Notes under the pieces: generated by a model
What the model was told of the DNA's origin: nothing
Database searches by the model: none
What the model saw: only the letters and a program-made list of their open reading frames with translations
Shown: positions 17,796 to 26,425 of the stretch, piece by piece
Layout: the number at the start of each line of letters is the position of its first letter
How positions within the stretch are numbered: the first letter of the stretch is position 1
Made by a program: the position numbers and the translations under genes
Assembly: GCF_002502735.1 (NCBI RefSeq)
Contig: NZ_DAQC01000004.1
Coordinates: forward strand, 25,641-89,640
Origin: Methanoregula sp. UBA64
Lineage (GTDB): Archaea > Halobacteriota > Methanomicrobia > Methanomicrobiales > Methanospirillaceae
Length of the DNA stretch: 64,000 nt
Direction of reading: 5' to 3'

Positions 17796-20033
17796 ATGTC
17801 CAGCATCAGCCATCCCCTCATCCGGCCCGACAGCATCGAGTCGCGGGAGTACCAGCTCGCGGTTGCCATGAAGGCGCTGGATGCAAACACGATGGTGATC
17901 CTCCCCACCGGCCTCGGGAAGACCGCAGTTGCCCTCATTGTCGCGGCCTCCCGGCTCTACAATGAGAAAGGCCGGATCCTGATGCTTGCCCCGACAAAAC
18001 CCCTCGTGGAACAGCACCTCCGGTTCTTCGAGAAATACCTTCTCGCAACAAGCCCGGCCGGGTCCGATGCCCCGCCGTTTGCGATGTTTACCGGCGAAGC
18101 CCCGCCGGCCGAGCGGACGGCGGACTGGGAGCGCTCGCAAGTGATCTTTGCCACCCCGCAGGTGGTAAAAAACGACCTGATCGCGGGACGGTACACCTTA
18201 AAGGACGTCACGCTCATGATCGTGGACGAGTGCCACCGGGCGGTTGGGAACTATGCCTATGTGTTCCTTGCCCAGCGCTACCTTGCAACCGCTGACAAGC
18301 CCCTCATCCTTGCCATGACCGCATCGCCCGGCGGTGCGCAGGCAAAGGTGCAGGAGGTCTGTGCCAACCTCGGCATCGTGCAGGTCGAGAACCGGACCGA
18401 GAACGACCACGATGTCCGGCCCTATGTCCACGAGCGTGATGTGGAGATCGTTACGCTCTCCCTCCCGAACGATCTTAAGGCCGCCATCCATGCAATCAAC
18501 TCTCTCATTGAGAACCGGCTCGCACTCCTTGCCTCGGTCGGGTTTGCCGTCCCGAAACGTGAGAAACTTTCCATGCGGGAACTCGCCGGCATCAACGCCC
18601 AGATCCAGCAAAGGATCCAGAACCGGGACCAGGCCGGCTATGCCGCGGCCTCGGTCTATGCCGAGCTCATGAAGCTCCGCCATGCCATAACCCTTGCCGA
18701 ATCACAAGGGAGCGAGGTGCTCAAGGGCTATGTGGCAAAGCTCGTTGCCGAAGGCTCGGGCGCCGGGGGGAGCAAGGCGAGCCAGCGGCTGAGCCGGGAC
18801 CCGGTCTTCCGCGAGCTTTTTGAGCTGTCCCAGACGTGGAAGGCCGAGCTGCACCCCAAGCAGGCAATTGTTCTCGATCTCGCCCGCGAACAACTGGAAA
18901 ACCATCCCGAGAGCCGGATCATTGTCTTTGCCACGTTCCGGGATACCGTGCAGCTCCTGGTCGATTACCTGAACGCAAACGGGATCGCCTGCGAGCGGTT
19001 CGTAGGCCAGGCAACAAAGGATGCGGAAAAAGGGCTCTCGCAGAAGAAGCAGATCGCTGCTCTTACCCGGTTCCGGGCCGGGGAGTTCAAGGTGCTGGTC
19101 GCAACATCGGTCGGTGAAGAGGGCCTTGATGTCCCCTCAACCGATCTCGTGATCTTCTACGAGGCGGTCCCTTCAGAGATCCGCTCCATCCAGCGGAAAG
19201 GACGGACCGGCCGGTCCGCCGCGGGAAGGGTCGTTGTCCTTGTCACGAAAGGAACCTCCGACGAGGTCTTCCGGTACGTGAGCCAGTCAAAGGAGCGCAT
19301 GATGCAGAAGAGCATGCGGGAGCTTGCCGGCCACTCATCCGAACCCGCAAAACCGGTGGCCGTCGACCAGGCCCTCATCGATGAGTTCACCCCGCAGGGG
19401 CCGGCGATCCATATCGACGACCGCGAGACCTCCTCGAAAGTGGTCGAGATTCTCTCCGGCATGGGCGCCGCGATCCGGCTCGAACGCCTGCCGGTGGGAG
19501 ATTATGTCATCGGCGACAGGATCGCGGTCGAGCGAAAGACTGCCCGTGACTTTGTCGATACCCTCATCAACCGGGACCTGCTCGGGCAGGCAAAGGCGCT
19601 CTCCGAGGCGGTCCCCCGGCCGGTCATGATCATCGAGGGCGGCGATATCTACACGCAACGGGACATGAACCCGAATGCCCTGCGGGGAGTTCTCGCGGCG
19701 CTCACGGTCGACATGGGAATCACGCTTCTCTTCACCCGGGACGAGCAGGACACGGCCCAGATGCTCTTTGTGATCGCAAAGCGCGAGGAGGGCGAGCGGG
19801 GCGAGCGCAAGTTCCATCCCCACAAGTCGTTTGCATCTGCAAAGGAAGAGCAGGAATACATTGTCTCGGCGTTCCCCGAGATCGGGATGAAGAACGCCCG
19901 GCTGCTGCTCGCACATTTCGGCACGATACAGGGAATTGCGAATGCTTCCTTGGAAGAACTCGTTGCGGTAAAGGGAATAGGGGAGAAGACCGGGGGGAAG
20001 ATCTTCGAGTTGTGCCGGAGGAAGTACGGGTAA
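17796..20033 (+). CDS. hef: Hef helicase/XPF-family structure-specific nuclease
   Basis: A 745-residue fusion of an SF2 helicase and an XPF/ERCC4 nuclease that processes stalled or branched replication forks. Helicase motifs: LPTGLGKTAVA (Walker A, about residue 40), VDECHRAVG (DEAH-type box, about 143-151), AMTASPGG, and QRKGRTGRS (motif VI, about 467-475). The nuclease domain begins near residue 525 with HIDDRE, and has VGDYVIGD and the catalytic V-E-R-K-T-A-R-D (ERKxxxD), all intact. A C-terminal tandem HhH domain (EIGMKNARLLLAHFG and VKGIGEKTGGKI) binds DNA. Full length for the family. A TATA-like CTATATTA (about 17759-17766) lies about 35 nt upstream. Confidence 0.96.
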   Translation: MSSISHPLIRPDSIESREYQLAVAMKALDANTMVILPTGLGKTAVALIVAASRLYNEKGRILMLAPTKPLVEQHLRFFEKYLLATSPAGSDAPPFAMFTGEAPPAERTADWERSQVIFATPQVVKNDLIAGRYTLKDVTLMIVDECHRAVGNYAYVFLAQRYLATADKPLILAMTASPGGAQAKVQEVCANLGIVQVENRTENDHDVRPYVHERDVEIVTLSLPNDLKAAIHAINSLIENRLALLASVGFAVPKREKLSMRELAGINAQIQQRIQNRDQAGYAAASVYAELMKLRHAITLAESQGSEVLKGYVAKLVAEGSGAGGSKASQRLSRDPVFRELFELSQTWKAELHPKQAIVLDLAREQLENHPESRIIVFATFRDTVQLLVDYLNANGIACERFVGQATKDAEKGLSQKKQIAALTRFRAGEFKVLVATSVGEEGLDVPSTDLVIFYEAVPSEIRSIQRKGRTGRSAAGRVVVLVTKGTSDEVFRYVSQSKERMMQKSMRELAGHSSEPAKPVAVDQALIDEFTPQGPAIHIDDRETSSKVVEILSGMGAAIRLERLPVGDYVIGDRIAVERKTARDFVDTLINRDLLGQAKALSEAVPRPVMIIEGGDIYTQRDMNPNALRGVLAALTVDMGITLLFTRDEQDTAQMLFVIAKREEGERGERKFHPHKSFASAKEEQEYIVSAFPEIGMKNARLLLAHFGTIQGIANASLEELVAVKGIGEKTGGKIFELCRRKYG

Positions 20034-20140
20034 ACGTATTGTTAAAGTGAAGATTATACTTGAAAGTCAAATATAGACAAAATATTAGACGATCCTTAAC
20101 GGAAAGATAGAATAAATGTAAACTGTGGAAGGATTTGCTT

Positions 20141-20572
20141 GTGTCATATGAAGAAATAATCATTTCAATATTAGGTCTGCTCGGGATTAGTGGGATAATT
20201 GGTACTTACTTAACTTACGTTTGGGAAAAAAGAAAAGAACGCGAGAGTAAAGAAAATGAATTGAAAGTGGTTCGGTACAAATGCATAATTTTATTGATGT
20301 ATGCTTTCCTGAATCCTGACGAACTCGATTCAATTAAGAAAAATCAACAGAATATTCAAAACATAGTCGATTTAAAAAGAGAACTGCAAACTGAATGGGT
20401 TAATTCATGGATTTTTGCAGGCGATTCTACCGTTCGATCCCTTAAACGATTTTTAGATAACCCTAATGAAATGACATTTGCCAATACAGTTTTGTCAATG
20501 AGAAAAGAATTGTGGAATAAAAAAACAACATTATTGGAAGCCGAATTCTCAATTAAAGATTTCACCCACTAA
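20141..20572 (+). CDS. AT-rich single-TM hypothetical protein
   Basis: A 143-residue protein with one N-terminal membrane helix (about residues 7-25, ISILGLLGISGIIGTYLTYV) followed by a basic stretch and a soluble helical domain. GTG at 20141 is preferred because GGAAGG (20127-20132) lies 8 nt upstream; TTG at 20135 is possible. Base composition is markedly more AT-rich than hef before it, with many AAA, ATT and TTA codons, which suggests recent acquisition. No family is recognised; the N-in anchor with a charged cytoplasmic tail resembles small accessory membrane proteins of mobile or defence regions. It sits inside the inverted-element interval. Confidence 0.6.
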   Translation: MSYEEIIISILGLLGISGIIGTYLTYVWEKRKERESKENELKVVRYKCIILLMYAFLNPDELDSIKKNQQNIQNIVDLKRELQTEWVNSWIFAGDSTVRSLKRFLDNPNEMTFANTVLSMRKELWNKKTTLLEAEFSIKDFTH

Positions 20573-20641
20573 ACTTTGTCTTTTCTCGCCCACTTCCGCA
20601 CTTCATTGAGCAGATTATTTTTTCTGGTTGTGGAAAACGGG

Positions 20642-20696
20642 TAATTAAGGCCGCCGCGGGGCGCCCTTCGGGGCGGCGGCAGGGCATCGCAATTTT
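20642..20696 (+). repeat. GC-rich palindromic element, copy 2
   Basis: The inverted partner of 17554-17610. It has the same layout: TAATTAAGG, then GCCGCCGCGGGG, a short variable centre, GGGGCGGCGGC and GGGCATCGCAATTTT. It differs from copy 1 by a few substitutions and 1-2 nt indels in the G/C runs. It lies between the AT-rich ORF and the end of the convergent gene at 20728. Confidence 0.75.
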
Positions 20697-20727
20697 CCCT
20701 ATAGTCGACCATAACCTTAACAGATGT

Positions 20728-21231
20728 TTACCCCAGCTCCGGCACCGTATCCACCCACGCCGCCACCTTCTTTAGGATCGCATCGTCCGTATACGAAGAG
20801 ACTGTGATCCGGTTCCGGGCAAGACTCAGGGCGTACACCTCGCCGCCGGGATCACAGCACCGGATCGTGACCGAGAAGAGATCGTCATCCGGCAGGTGCT
20901 GTACCGTGCCCCGGTGGGAGAGGTTGTTTGCCACGTTCGAGATGACCGCCGCGATCCCGGTCTGGTATCCCCCGACCGAATCGTACTGGTCGAGGGCAGC
21001 ACCGATCCGCTTCTTCTTGTCGTTCAGGTACACGAACTTTGCCGTATACATCTCCCGGACCTTTTCTGTCGGGGGATGGTTCTTTCGTGCCGAGCGGTAC
21101 GAGGTGCAGCCAAGGGGATTGCCCAGGATCAGGGTCTGGATAATCCGGTCGAATGTCCCGATATCCGCGATCGGATGTTTCAGCCGGTGATACGCGCTCT
21201 TGCATCCCGGCCGGGGTATGAAGTGAGCCAT
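20728..21231 (-). CDS. Hypothetical protein, Methanomicrobiales-like
   Basis: A 167-residue soluble protein, with the start set at ATG 21231 (MAHFIPRPGCKSAYHRLKH); the in-frame extension to 21534 runs through the repeat-bearing intergenic region and looks non-coding. It contains four cysteines, a basic middle (YRSARKNHPPTEKVREMY) and a beta-rich C-terminal half with GEVYALSLARNRITV. Parts such as GGYQTGIAAVISNVANNL suggest a compact alpha/beta fold. No family or function is recognised. Confidence 0.6.
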   Translation of the reverse strand: MAHFIPRPGCKSAYHRLKHPIADIGTFDRIIQTLILGNPLGCTSYRSARKNHPPTEKVREMYTAKFVYLNDKKKRIGAALDQYDSVGGYQTGIAAVISNVANNLSHRGTVQHLPDDDLFSVTIRCCDPGGEVYALSLARNRITVSSYTDDAILKKVAAWVDTVPELG

Positions 21232-21356
21232 GATTGTTCCTTCCCTTTTTTTCCTGAATGCCCGGCCGGTCTTGTCCGGCATCTCCTGTCGGGACCCGGC
21301 CGTTCCATATATCAGTAAGGGGGAATTGACCGGATCGGATAAATCCTTGCCGGTGA

Positions 21357-21381
21357 TGCAGGGGGTCGGGCACAAAAATAG
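21357..21381 (+). repeat. Intergenic repeat, copy A
   Basis: TGCAGGGGGTCGGGCACAAA continues to AATAG. It matches copies B and C in the first 13 bases almost exactly and in spaced positions after that. It lies in the 500 bp gap between the genes at 21231 and 21734. Confidence 0.6.
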
Positions 21382-21500
21382 CAGCCCACGGACCGGATGG
21401 CCTGTTACCCGGGCGGCATATCTGTCTCCGGATTTCTTCGGGGTAAACATGCACTCCCATTTCCCGGATCCGTGGCAGGATTGTGATAGTGGCTGCCGGT

Positions 21501-21533
21501 TTTTTGCACTAATTATCTGTCCAACCCCCTGCA
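21501..21533 (-). repeat. Intergenic repeat, copy B (inverted)
   Basis: Read on the minus strand this is TGCAGGGGGTTGGACAGATA then ATTAGTGCAAAAA. It is in inverted orientation to copies A and C and shares the ATTAGTG block with C. Confidence 0.6.
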
Positions 21534-21628
21534 TACATTGGCAGAATATTTGCCCGGTTCAATCGATCTTCCCGCATTTTTATGACGATGAAATATGCAT
21601 TCATCCACAGGGAACCGTTGCAGGCAGG

Positions 21629-21657
21629 TGCAGGGGGTCGGATGCGAAATTAGTGTA
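21629..21657 (+). repeat. Intergenic repeat, copy C
   Basis: TGCAGGGGGTCGGATGCGAA then ATTAGTGTA. It is the best partner of copy B, with which it forms an imperfect inverted repeat about 95 bp apart. The remainder of 21232-21733 shows no credible gene. Confidence 0.6.
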
Positions 21658-21733
21658 CGACAGCCAGAAACGGCATCCGCACCGGAACCACAGGTAGCGA
21701 AAAACAAGTGAAAAAAGCATGACCCGTACCGGC

Positions 21734-22141
21734 TTACAGCCGGCACAGGATCTCAAGCGCTTCCGACCCGGTCTTCACCGCAGTCATCAGCGTAAGAATA
21801 TGGTTGGGATCTTTCTCGTTATTGATCCGCTCGCAGAGCGCATGGATCGTCATTGCGATCTCCTCGGCAAGCATGTTCCCTTCCCCGTCCTCGCACGTAC
21901 AGGACCCGTCATCGTGGTCCCCGCCGCAGGTGCAGCCTGCGTCATGTTCGTGGGAATGCGCTGCCGGGGCTGCTTGCGCCGCGGGAGCCTTTGCCGCGCT
22001 CTTCTCGGCGCAGACCACGCAGAAGGTCTTCTTCTTGTACTCGAACATCGGGCACCCGCACACCGGACAGACCTTCTCAAGCATCTTACCGCCCTTGAGG
22101 AGGTACTCGGCCATGATCTCGTCGTCTTTTCTCTCGGCCAT
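21734..22141 (-). CDS. Autoantigen p27 (SSSCA1)-type zinc-ribbon protein
   Basis: A 135-residue cytoplasmic protein. The N-terminal part reads [20 protein letters not shown], then FCVVC, forming a CxxC...CxxC zinc ribbon (about residues 24-46) preceded by the typical [12 protein letters not shown] helix of the Sjogren's syndrome/scleroderma autoantigen 1 family. A low-complexity Ala/His/Cys insert follows ([17 protein letters not shown]), with extra potential metal ligands that are unusual for the family, then a helical C-terminus. Starts at 22141 and 22144 are both possible (tandem ATG after GGTGAG). It is divergent from the UPF0147 gene at 22221, with AT-rich promoter sequence between. Confidence 0.75.
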   Translation of the reverse strand: MAERKDDEIMAEYLLKGGKMLEKVCPVCGCPMFEYKKKTFCVVCAEKSAAKAPAAQAAPAAHSHEHDAGCTCGGDHDDGSCTCEDGEGNMLAEEIAMTIHALCERINNEKDPNHILTLMTAVKTGSEALEILCRL

Positions 22142-22220
22142 CATCTCACCGTCTGATCCTATATCCAACTTATATATGCGAGTTCTACGTATTAACTACA
22201 GGTACACGGCAGGTGATACC

Positions 22221-22484
22221 ATGTCAAATCCTGAAAAAACCATGGAAAACTGTATCCTGATGTTGCAGCACATCCAGGAGGACAGCACAATCCCAAGAAA
22301 TATCCGGCGCGTTGCTGACGAGACCCGGACGCTGCTTACCAACAACACCAAGGCAATGGGCCTTCGCGCCGCCGAGGCAATTTCTAAAATCGATGAAATC
22401 TCCAACGATCCCAACATGCCCATCCATGCACGGACCCGGATCTGGGAACTGGTATCCCAGCTTGAAACGATCCCGCTCGACTAG
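22221..22484 (+). CDS. UPF0147 family protein
   Basis: An 87-residue helical protein of the archaeal UPF0147 family, recognisable by the run of short amphipathic helices with [13 protein letters not shown] and the conserved [20 protein letters not shown] ending. Such proteins are widespread in archaea and of unknown function. Start ATG 22221 follows AGGTG at 9-10 nt. A TATA-like CTTATATAT at about 22167-22175 could drive it. It is divergent from the zinc-ribbon gene at 22141. Confidence 0.85.
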   Translation: MSNPEKTMENCILMLQHIQEDSTIPRNIRRVADETRTLLTNNTKAMGLRAAEAISKIDEISNDPNMPIHARTRIWELVSQLETIPLD

Positions 22485-22644
22485 GGCACGGGGAATTTTT
22501 TAATCACTTTCTCTTCTTTACCGGTCATTTGCTGCTGCCTGAACGGAATTTCCGGATCATCCAGCACGCAGGTGACGTGAAGGCAGGCGCGAACGGCAAA
22601 CACCGGCCGGGCAACGACTCCTGAAAATAAAACAAAAAAGGGGG

Positions 22645-23202
22645 TTATGCCGCATCCAGCGAGCGGACGCAGTACCCGAGCGCAATGCCGATGATACCGT
22701 ATACCACGAGGATCACGCCGACCCAGAGCACCATCAGGGCAATGCCAAGGAGCGGGAGGATGCAGATCATCAGCCCGAGGATAATAGCAAGGATACCCTG
22801 GAGGGCAAAGAGGCCCCGGTGGATCATGGTCTTCTCGCTGATCGCAAGCACAAGGCCTATGAGTCCACCCAAAAAGAGGGCAATACCGGCGATAACGGCG
22901 ATTGCCTGTCCCATCACATAGGGGTGGACGATCGTTGCGATCCCGACAAAGAACCCGATCACGGCAAGGACCGCAAGGAGGGCTGAAGACTTCCAGCCGC
23001 CCGGCGAGAGCGCGGAAATAACGAGGGCAGAGAACGAGAGCAGGATGATCAGGATCCCGATCAGTTCGATCAGCACCGTAGCCGAAACGGTCGGGAAGAG
23101 TACCACAAGGAGTCCGAATATCACGGCAAGTGCGCCGAGGAGGACAAGCGATCCCCACTTGACGCTGGTGACGTTTTCAACAGTGACAACATCTGCAGCC
23201 AT
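22645..23202 (-). CDS. HdeD/DUF308-type membrane protein
   Basis: A 185-residue protein with six predicted membrane helices arranged as three DUF308 hairpins, each with small-residue motifs (GILIILLSFSALVI, GIALFLGGLIGLVLAI, GVILVVYGIIGIALGY). In bacteria HdeD relatives are linked to acid tolerance; the role in methanogens is unknown. The start is taken at 23202 (MAADVVTVENV); 23211 adds three residues. A minus-strand TATA box at 23245-23253 (CTTATATGC on the minus strand's complement) puts transcription start near 23222, so the leader is very short. Confidence 0.85.
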   Translation of the reverse strand: MAADVVTVENVTSVKWGSLVLLGALAVIFGLLVVLFPTVSATVLIELIGILIILLSFSALVISALSPGGWKSSALLAVLAVIGFFVGIATIVHPYVMGQAIAVIAGIALFLGGLIGLVLAISEKTMIHRGLFALQGILAIILGLMICILPLLGIALMVLWVGVILVVYGIIGIALGYCVRSLDAA

Positions 23203-23244
23203 AGGCAACATTAGAACCCTTCGCGGGATTCCAGATAAAAGTTC

Positions 23245-23253
23245 TTATATGCA
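23245..23253 (-). promoter_or_regulatory. TATA box for DUF308 gene
   Basis: Minus strand GCATATAAG, about 42 nt before the start at 23202 and 34 nt before 23211. It is the only good TATA match upstream. Confidence 0.5.
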
Positions 23254-23321
23254 GGCGCTGCCGGCCGGCGAAATGAAATTACCGGGAGAGGGGACCGGTA
23301 AAAAAGGATTATTCTCGGGTA

Positions 23322-23819
23322 TTATGCGATCCGGTGGGTGACCGACGGGATACTGATCTGGCTTGAATACGTGGACTGGTACCCGTCGGGGAAGGTGATG
23401 GTCGTGGTCTGCGGTGCAAAGTCGGCCGAGACGAGCGGGGCGTACCACTGGTTCTTTACTGCTTTCTGTGCGGCGGCAAAGGAGAACGAAGGGGTCGTCA
23501 TGGTGGTTGCCCCGGCATCTGTGCTGACCGCTGCAAACGAGCCGATACTCACATCAGCCGAAGACAGGTCCGCCTTCTGGACCGTCACCGGGCGGTTGAG
23601 GTTCTCCTGGAGGGCATTCTGGAGGAGTTTTGCCGGGTCTGCCGCATGGAAGAAGATAGCGGCCTGTTCGGTAAGGGAGAGGTCGTACTGCATGTCCGCC
23701 TGTGCATTGCCGTTCTGGTCGAGGGTTATGGAAAGCGTCTTTGCCGTAAATGCCTGCGCCGGCATCACGGCCAGGCATACGACGCAGAGAAACCCGATTA
23801 CAAGGTAACTGAATTTCAT
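23322..23819 (-). CDS. Small secreted protein, unknown function
   Basis: A 165-residue exported protein with a clear signal peptide (residues 1-23, ending MPAQA|FT). The mature part is beta-rich, with LDQNGNAQADMQYDLSLTEQ near its start. This resembles the start of the ectodomain of the protein at 44380-45348 (TIQLQDSGTALWNVEYRTPL), so both may belong to one broad family of archaeal surface domains. There is no C-terminal anchor, so it is probably released or bound to the envelope. No enzymatic motif. Confidence 0.7.
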   Translation of the reverse strand: MKFSYLVIGFLCVVCLAVMPAQAFTAKTLSITLDQNGNAQADMQYDLSLTEQAAIFFHAADPAKLLQNALQENLNRPVTVQKADLSSADVSIGSFAAVSTDAGATTMTTPSFSFAAAQKAVKNQWYAPLVSADFAPQTTTITFPDGYQSTYSSQISIPSVTHRIA

Positions 23820-23954
23820 ATGGTGTCACGTTTACGTTACTTTTTTTGCTATAAAGGCTTGCTCGTTTCCGGTTCACGAAAAAAACGACGGGCATTCCGC
23901 CGGATAAAAGAAGAATTGGGGCAGCCAAAAAAGGGGCTGCCATGCCGGAAGGGA

Positions 23955-25190
23955 TTACCTGCGGTTCCGGCCGGTATACAGGATCATTCCTGCCCCGAAC
24001 AGGCCGAGAAGCACCACGGTCACCGGCAGCGGGGAGGGCTTTGTTGTCGGGACGGTGGTTGCAGCGGTTGTGGTGGATTTTACCAGGTTGACATGCATGG
24101 AGACAATCTCGCCTGCCGCCGGGTACTGGACGATCGAGCCCGAGGCCGTCACGTATCCGTCCTTTTCCACCCGGTAGGTCTTAAAAGGCGTACCGGTAAC
24201 CGAGACCGTGTCGTACAGCACGCCATTCGAGACAGTGCCCTGCAGAGCGTCGTCGAAGTACACGTTCGCGCCGTCAACATTGCAGTAAATGGCATAGGTG
24301 CCCATCCCGGAGCCCGCGGGCGGGGCGGTCGGGGTTTCCGTTACCGGGGACGATGATGCGGAGAGGGTGACATAGACGTCCTGTGTCTGGCCTTTTGCCG
24401 GGGTTGATGGCAGGGTGCCGGAGGCGGTGGTGTAGCCGTTTGCGCTCACCGCATAGGTCTTGTAGGGGGTGCCGGTGGTATAGACGGCCACGGTCAGGAC
24501 GCCGTTTGTAATGGTGCCCTTGTTTGTCCCGTCAAGGGAGACGGTGGCCCCGTTCACATTGCAGTGGAACCGGTAATACCCGGTGTCGCCGCCAATGAGC
24601 GTGGTCGTAACCGCGGTCGTGGGTGCCGTTACCGGTATGGGAGAGAGGGTCGGGTAGAGGTAAACAGTCTGGCCGTCGGAGGGCATGGTGACCCCGCCCG
24701 TGTAGGTGTAATACCCGGACTTCGAGACCGAGTAGGTGGTGTAGGGCGTGCCGGTCGTGGAGACTTCGAGCGTGAAGCTGCCGCCCGAGATGGTGCCCTT
24801 TGTTACGCCGTTAAAGGCAACCGAGGCCCCGTCCACATCGGAGTATACGGTGATCCAGCCCGTGCCGCTGCCGGCCGGTTTTGGTTCGAGGGCGACCGTG
24901 ATCTCCAGGTTTGCGCTGCCGCCCGGCACATAGTTGACGCTGCCGGTTGCATCGTAATAGCCGTCCTTTGTCACTTTGTAGGTGGATGCGTCCACGCCGT
25001 TTGCGATATCGAGGGATCCGCCGGAGATCGTCCCCTTGTAGGTGTTGTCAAGGTACACTGCTGCGCCATCGACATTACAGTTGATGGTCAGATACCCGGT
25101 CCCACCTGCCGGCGCGGACGCAAGGGCCGGCACCGCAAGCAGGCCAAGGGCGATCAGAACCAGACAGAACAGGGAGTATTTCATTCGCAT
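23955..25190 (-). CDS. PEGA-domain surface protein with C-terminal anchor
   Basis: A 411-residue surface protein. The start at 25190 (MRMKYSLFCLVL; 25184 also possible) gives a signal peptide ending AVPALA. Four PEGA-like repeats follow, each with N/S-V-D/N-G-A-x-V-x-x-D and K/Q-G-T-I/V-S-x-G signatures (about residues 28-55, 115-145, 205-235 and 305-335), separated by GYYTYTG-type strands and Thr/Pro linkers. The C-terminus has a Thr-rich stalk, a membrane helix (VVLLGLFGAGMILY) and basic residues, in the manner of PGF-type archaeal anchors. PEGA domains are extracellular and common in S-layer-associated proteins. A TATA box at 25213-25221 makes the mRNA nearly leaderless. Confidence 0.88.
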   Translation of the reverse strand: MRMKYSLFCLVLIALGLLAVPALASAPAGGTGYLTINCNVDGAAVYLDNTYKGTISGGSLDIANGVDASTYKVTKDGYYDATGSVNYVPGGSANLEITVALEPKPAGSGTGWITVYSDVDGASVAFNGVTKGTISGGSFTLEVSTTGTPYTTYSVSKSGYYTYTGGVTMPSDGQTVYLYPTLSPIPVTAPTTAVTTTLIGGDTGYYRFHCNVNGATVSLDGTNKGTITNGVLTVAVYTTGTPYKTYAVSANGYTTASGTLPSTPAKGQTQDVYVTLSASSSPVTETPTAPPAGSGMGTYAIYCNVDGANVYFDDALQGTVSNGVLYDTVSVTGTPFKTYRVEKDGYVTASGSIVQYPAAGEIVSMHVNLVKSTTTAATTVPTTKPSPLPVTVVLLGLFGAGMILYTGRNRR

Positions 25191-25212
25191 AATTCTGGGT
25201 TTCCCCGGCGTG

Positions 25213-25221
25213 CATATAAGG
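25213..25221 (-). promoter_or_regulatory. TATA box for PEGA gene
   Basis: Minus strand CCTTATATG lies about 27 nt from the ATG at 25190, which fits transcription starting at or next to the start codon (leaderless mRNA). Confidence 0.55.
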
Positions 25222-25272
25222 CTTGGGCTTTTGGAAGAAAGGTCAGGAAAAAACGGGTGCGGGAGGAACAGA

Positions 25273-26238
25273 TCAGTACTGCTCTGCGATCCGGACAAAC
25301 TCATCGAAATGTTTGCTCTTCTTAAAGAGCCACCAGGTGAACCGTTCGATCACGGTAAAGGAGAAGGATCCGCCCGCGGCATTCGGGTGCCCGCCGCCCC
25401 CGAACTCCCGCGCGATCAGGTGGCTGATAGGGGGGACCGACCGGAGGGAGAACTTGCCGTCCTTTCCAATGATCACCTCGATATCGGTCTTCTTCTTCTC
25501 CCGGATATAGTGCGCCGTCTCGCTCGGGTAGCCGTAGAGCGGGGCAAAGACTACCCGGTACTTCTTCCCGGCAAAGGTTGCATGGCCCAGGCTGTCTGCC
25601 ATGGCCTTGTCCATCTCGGCCTTGATCTCCTTGTATTCGGCCTCGATCACGGGATCGGTAAAGGCGCCCCCGATCAGGCAGTCCCGGACATGGTCCCGGT
25701 TCTTCTTTCTCTGGAGCACCTGCCCGAGCACGGCGGACCGGGGATCGGCATGTTTCCAGAGGTCGTAATCGCAGACTATGCGTGCCACCTCTGCGGCCGT
25801 CGCGTTCCCGGGCATGAGATCACGTGCCACAATCCCCGTTGCACAGACCTCGGTATCAACGCAGAGGAGCGCAACCGTGGTCCGGATTGCGGCCATCTCC
25901 TCCTCGCGCCAGCGGTGATGATCCCGCCACTCGATTACCCAGCCGTTCTTCTGCGCTTTCTGCGCCAGGGTGTCTGCCCCTTTCTGGTACCCGATATCCG
26001 AGATCGAGAGCGTGTCACCCTTCCCGGGGCTTGCCGCCACGAGGGAAAAGAGCGTGATAAATTTCCCTACCGAACTCCAGATCGTAAACACGCCGTCTTT
26101 CCCGTACTTCATCCGGTGGATCGCATCGGCCCCGACCGCGTCGAGGTCGTTATGCGTCAGGTGGACGATATGTACGGTACGCGAGGAAAGGGCACTGGTG
26201 AGGCCTTTGTCGTCTTCGGTCCGGGAGGGCTGCGGCAT
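25273..26238 (-). CDS. DHH-family phosphoesterase
   Basis: A 321-residue cytoplasmic DHH/DHHA1 phosphoesterase. The start at 26238 (MPQPSRTEDDK) is preferred to the longer 26313 frame. Motifs: H-L-T-H-N-D-L-D-A-V-G (motif I, about residues 25-35), D-I-G (about 79-81), D-H-H (about 105-107) and the DHHA1 glycine loop FGGGGHPNAAGG (about 285-296). This set fits the oligoribonuclease/NrnA-like or c-di-AMP phosphodiesterase branch; substrate cannot be decided from sequence. It stands alone, followed on the same strand by the PEGA gene. Confidence 0.87.
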   Translation of the reverse strand: MPQPSRTEDDKGLTSALSSRTVHIVHLTHNDLDAVGADAIHRMKYGKDGVFTIWSSVGKFITLFSLVAASPGKGDTLSISDIGYQKGADTLAQKAQKNGWVIEWRDHHRWREEEMAAIRTTVALLCVDTEVCATGIVARDLMPGNATAAEVARIVCDYDLWKHADPRSAVLGQVLQRKKNRDHVRDCLIGGAFTDPVIEAEYKEIKAEMDKAMADSLGHATFAGKKYRVVFAPLYGYPSETAHYIREKKKTDIEVIIGKDGKFSLRSVPPISHLIAREFGGGGHPNAAGGSFSFTVIERFTWWLFKKSKHFDEFVRIAEQY

Positions 26239-26314
26239 TTTACGTGTACTACTTGGCCGGGCAGGGGATAAAAAGAAGGTACCGGGAGTGTCCGAAAGCG
26301 GCCCGGAAAGCACA

Positions 26315-26325
26315 TTATTTATTAA
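26315..26325 (+). promoter_or_regulatory. TATA box for tRNA-Phe
   Basis: TTATTTATTAA ends 26 nt upstream of the mature tRNA 5' end, the expected archaeal spacing. Confidence 0.55.
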
Positions 26326-26351
26326 TGTCCAGTGACAACCATTATAGTCCT

Positions 26352-26425
26352 GCCCTAGTAGCTCAGACTGGGAGAGCGCCAGACTGAAGATCTGGTTGTC
26401 CCCGGTTCAAATCCGGGCTGGGGCA
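26352..26425 (+). tRNA. tRNA-Phe (GAA)
   Basis: A full cloverleaf can be drawn. The acceptor GCCCTAG pairs with CTGGGGC (418-424), there is a D arm with GCTC/GAGC, the anticodon stem is CCAGA/TCTGG around the loop CTGAAGA (anticodon GAA at 26386-26388), and the T arm is CCCGG-TTCAAAT-CCGGG. The discriminator is A at 26425. CCA is not encoded. Confidence 0.95.

Noticed and set aside
21232..21534. N-terminal extension of the 20728-21231 gene
   Set aside because: The extension crosses the intergenic repeat A and B and reads like non-coding sequence; MAHFIPRPG at 21231 is a better start.
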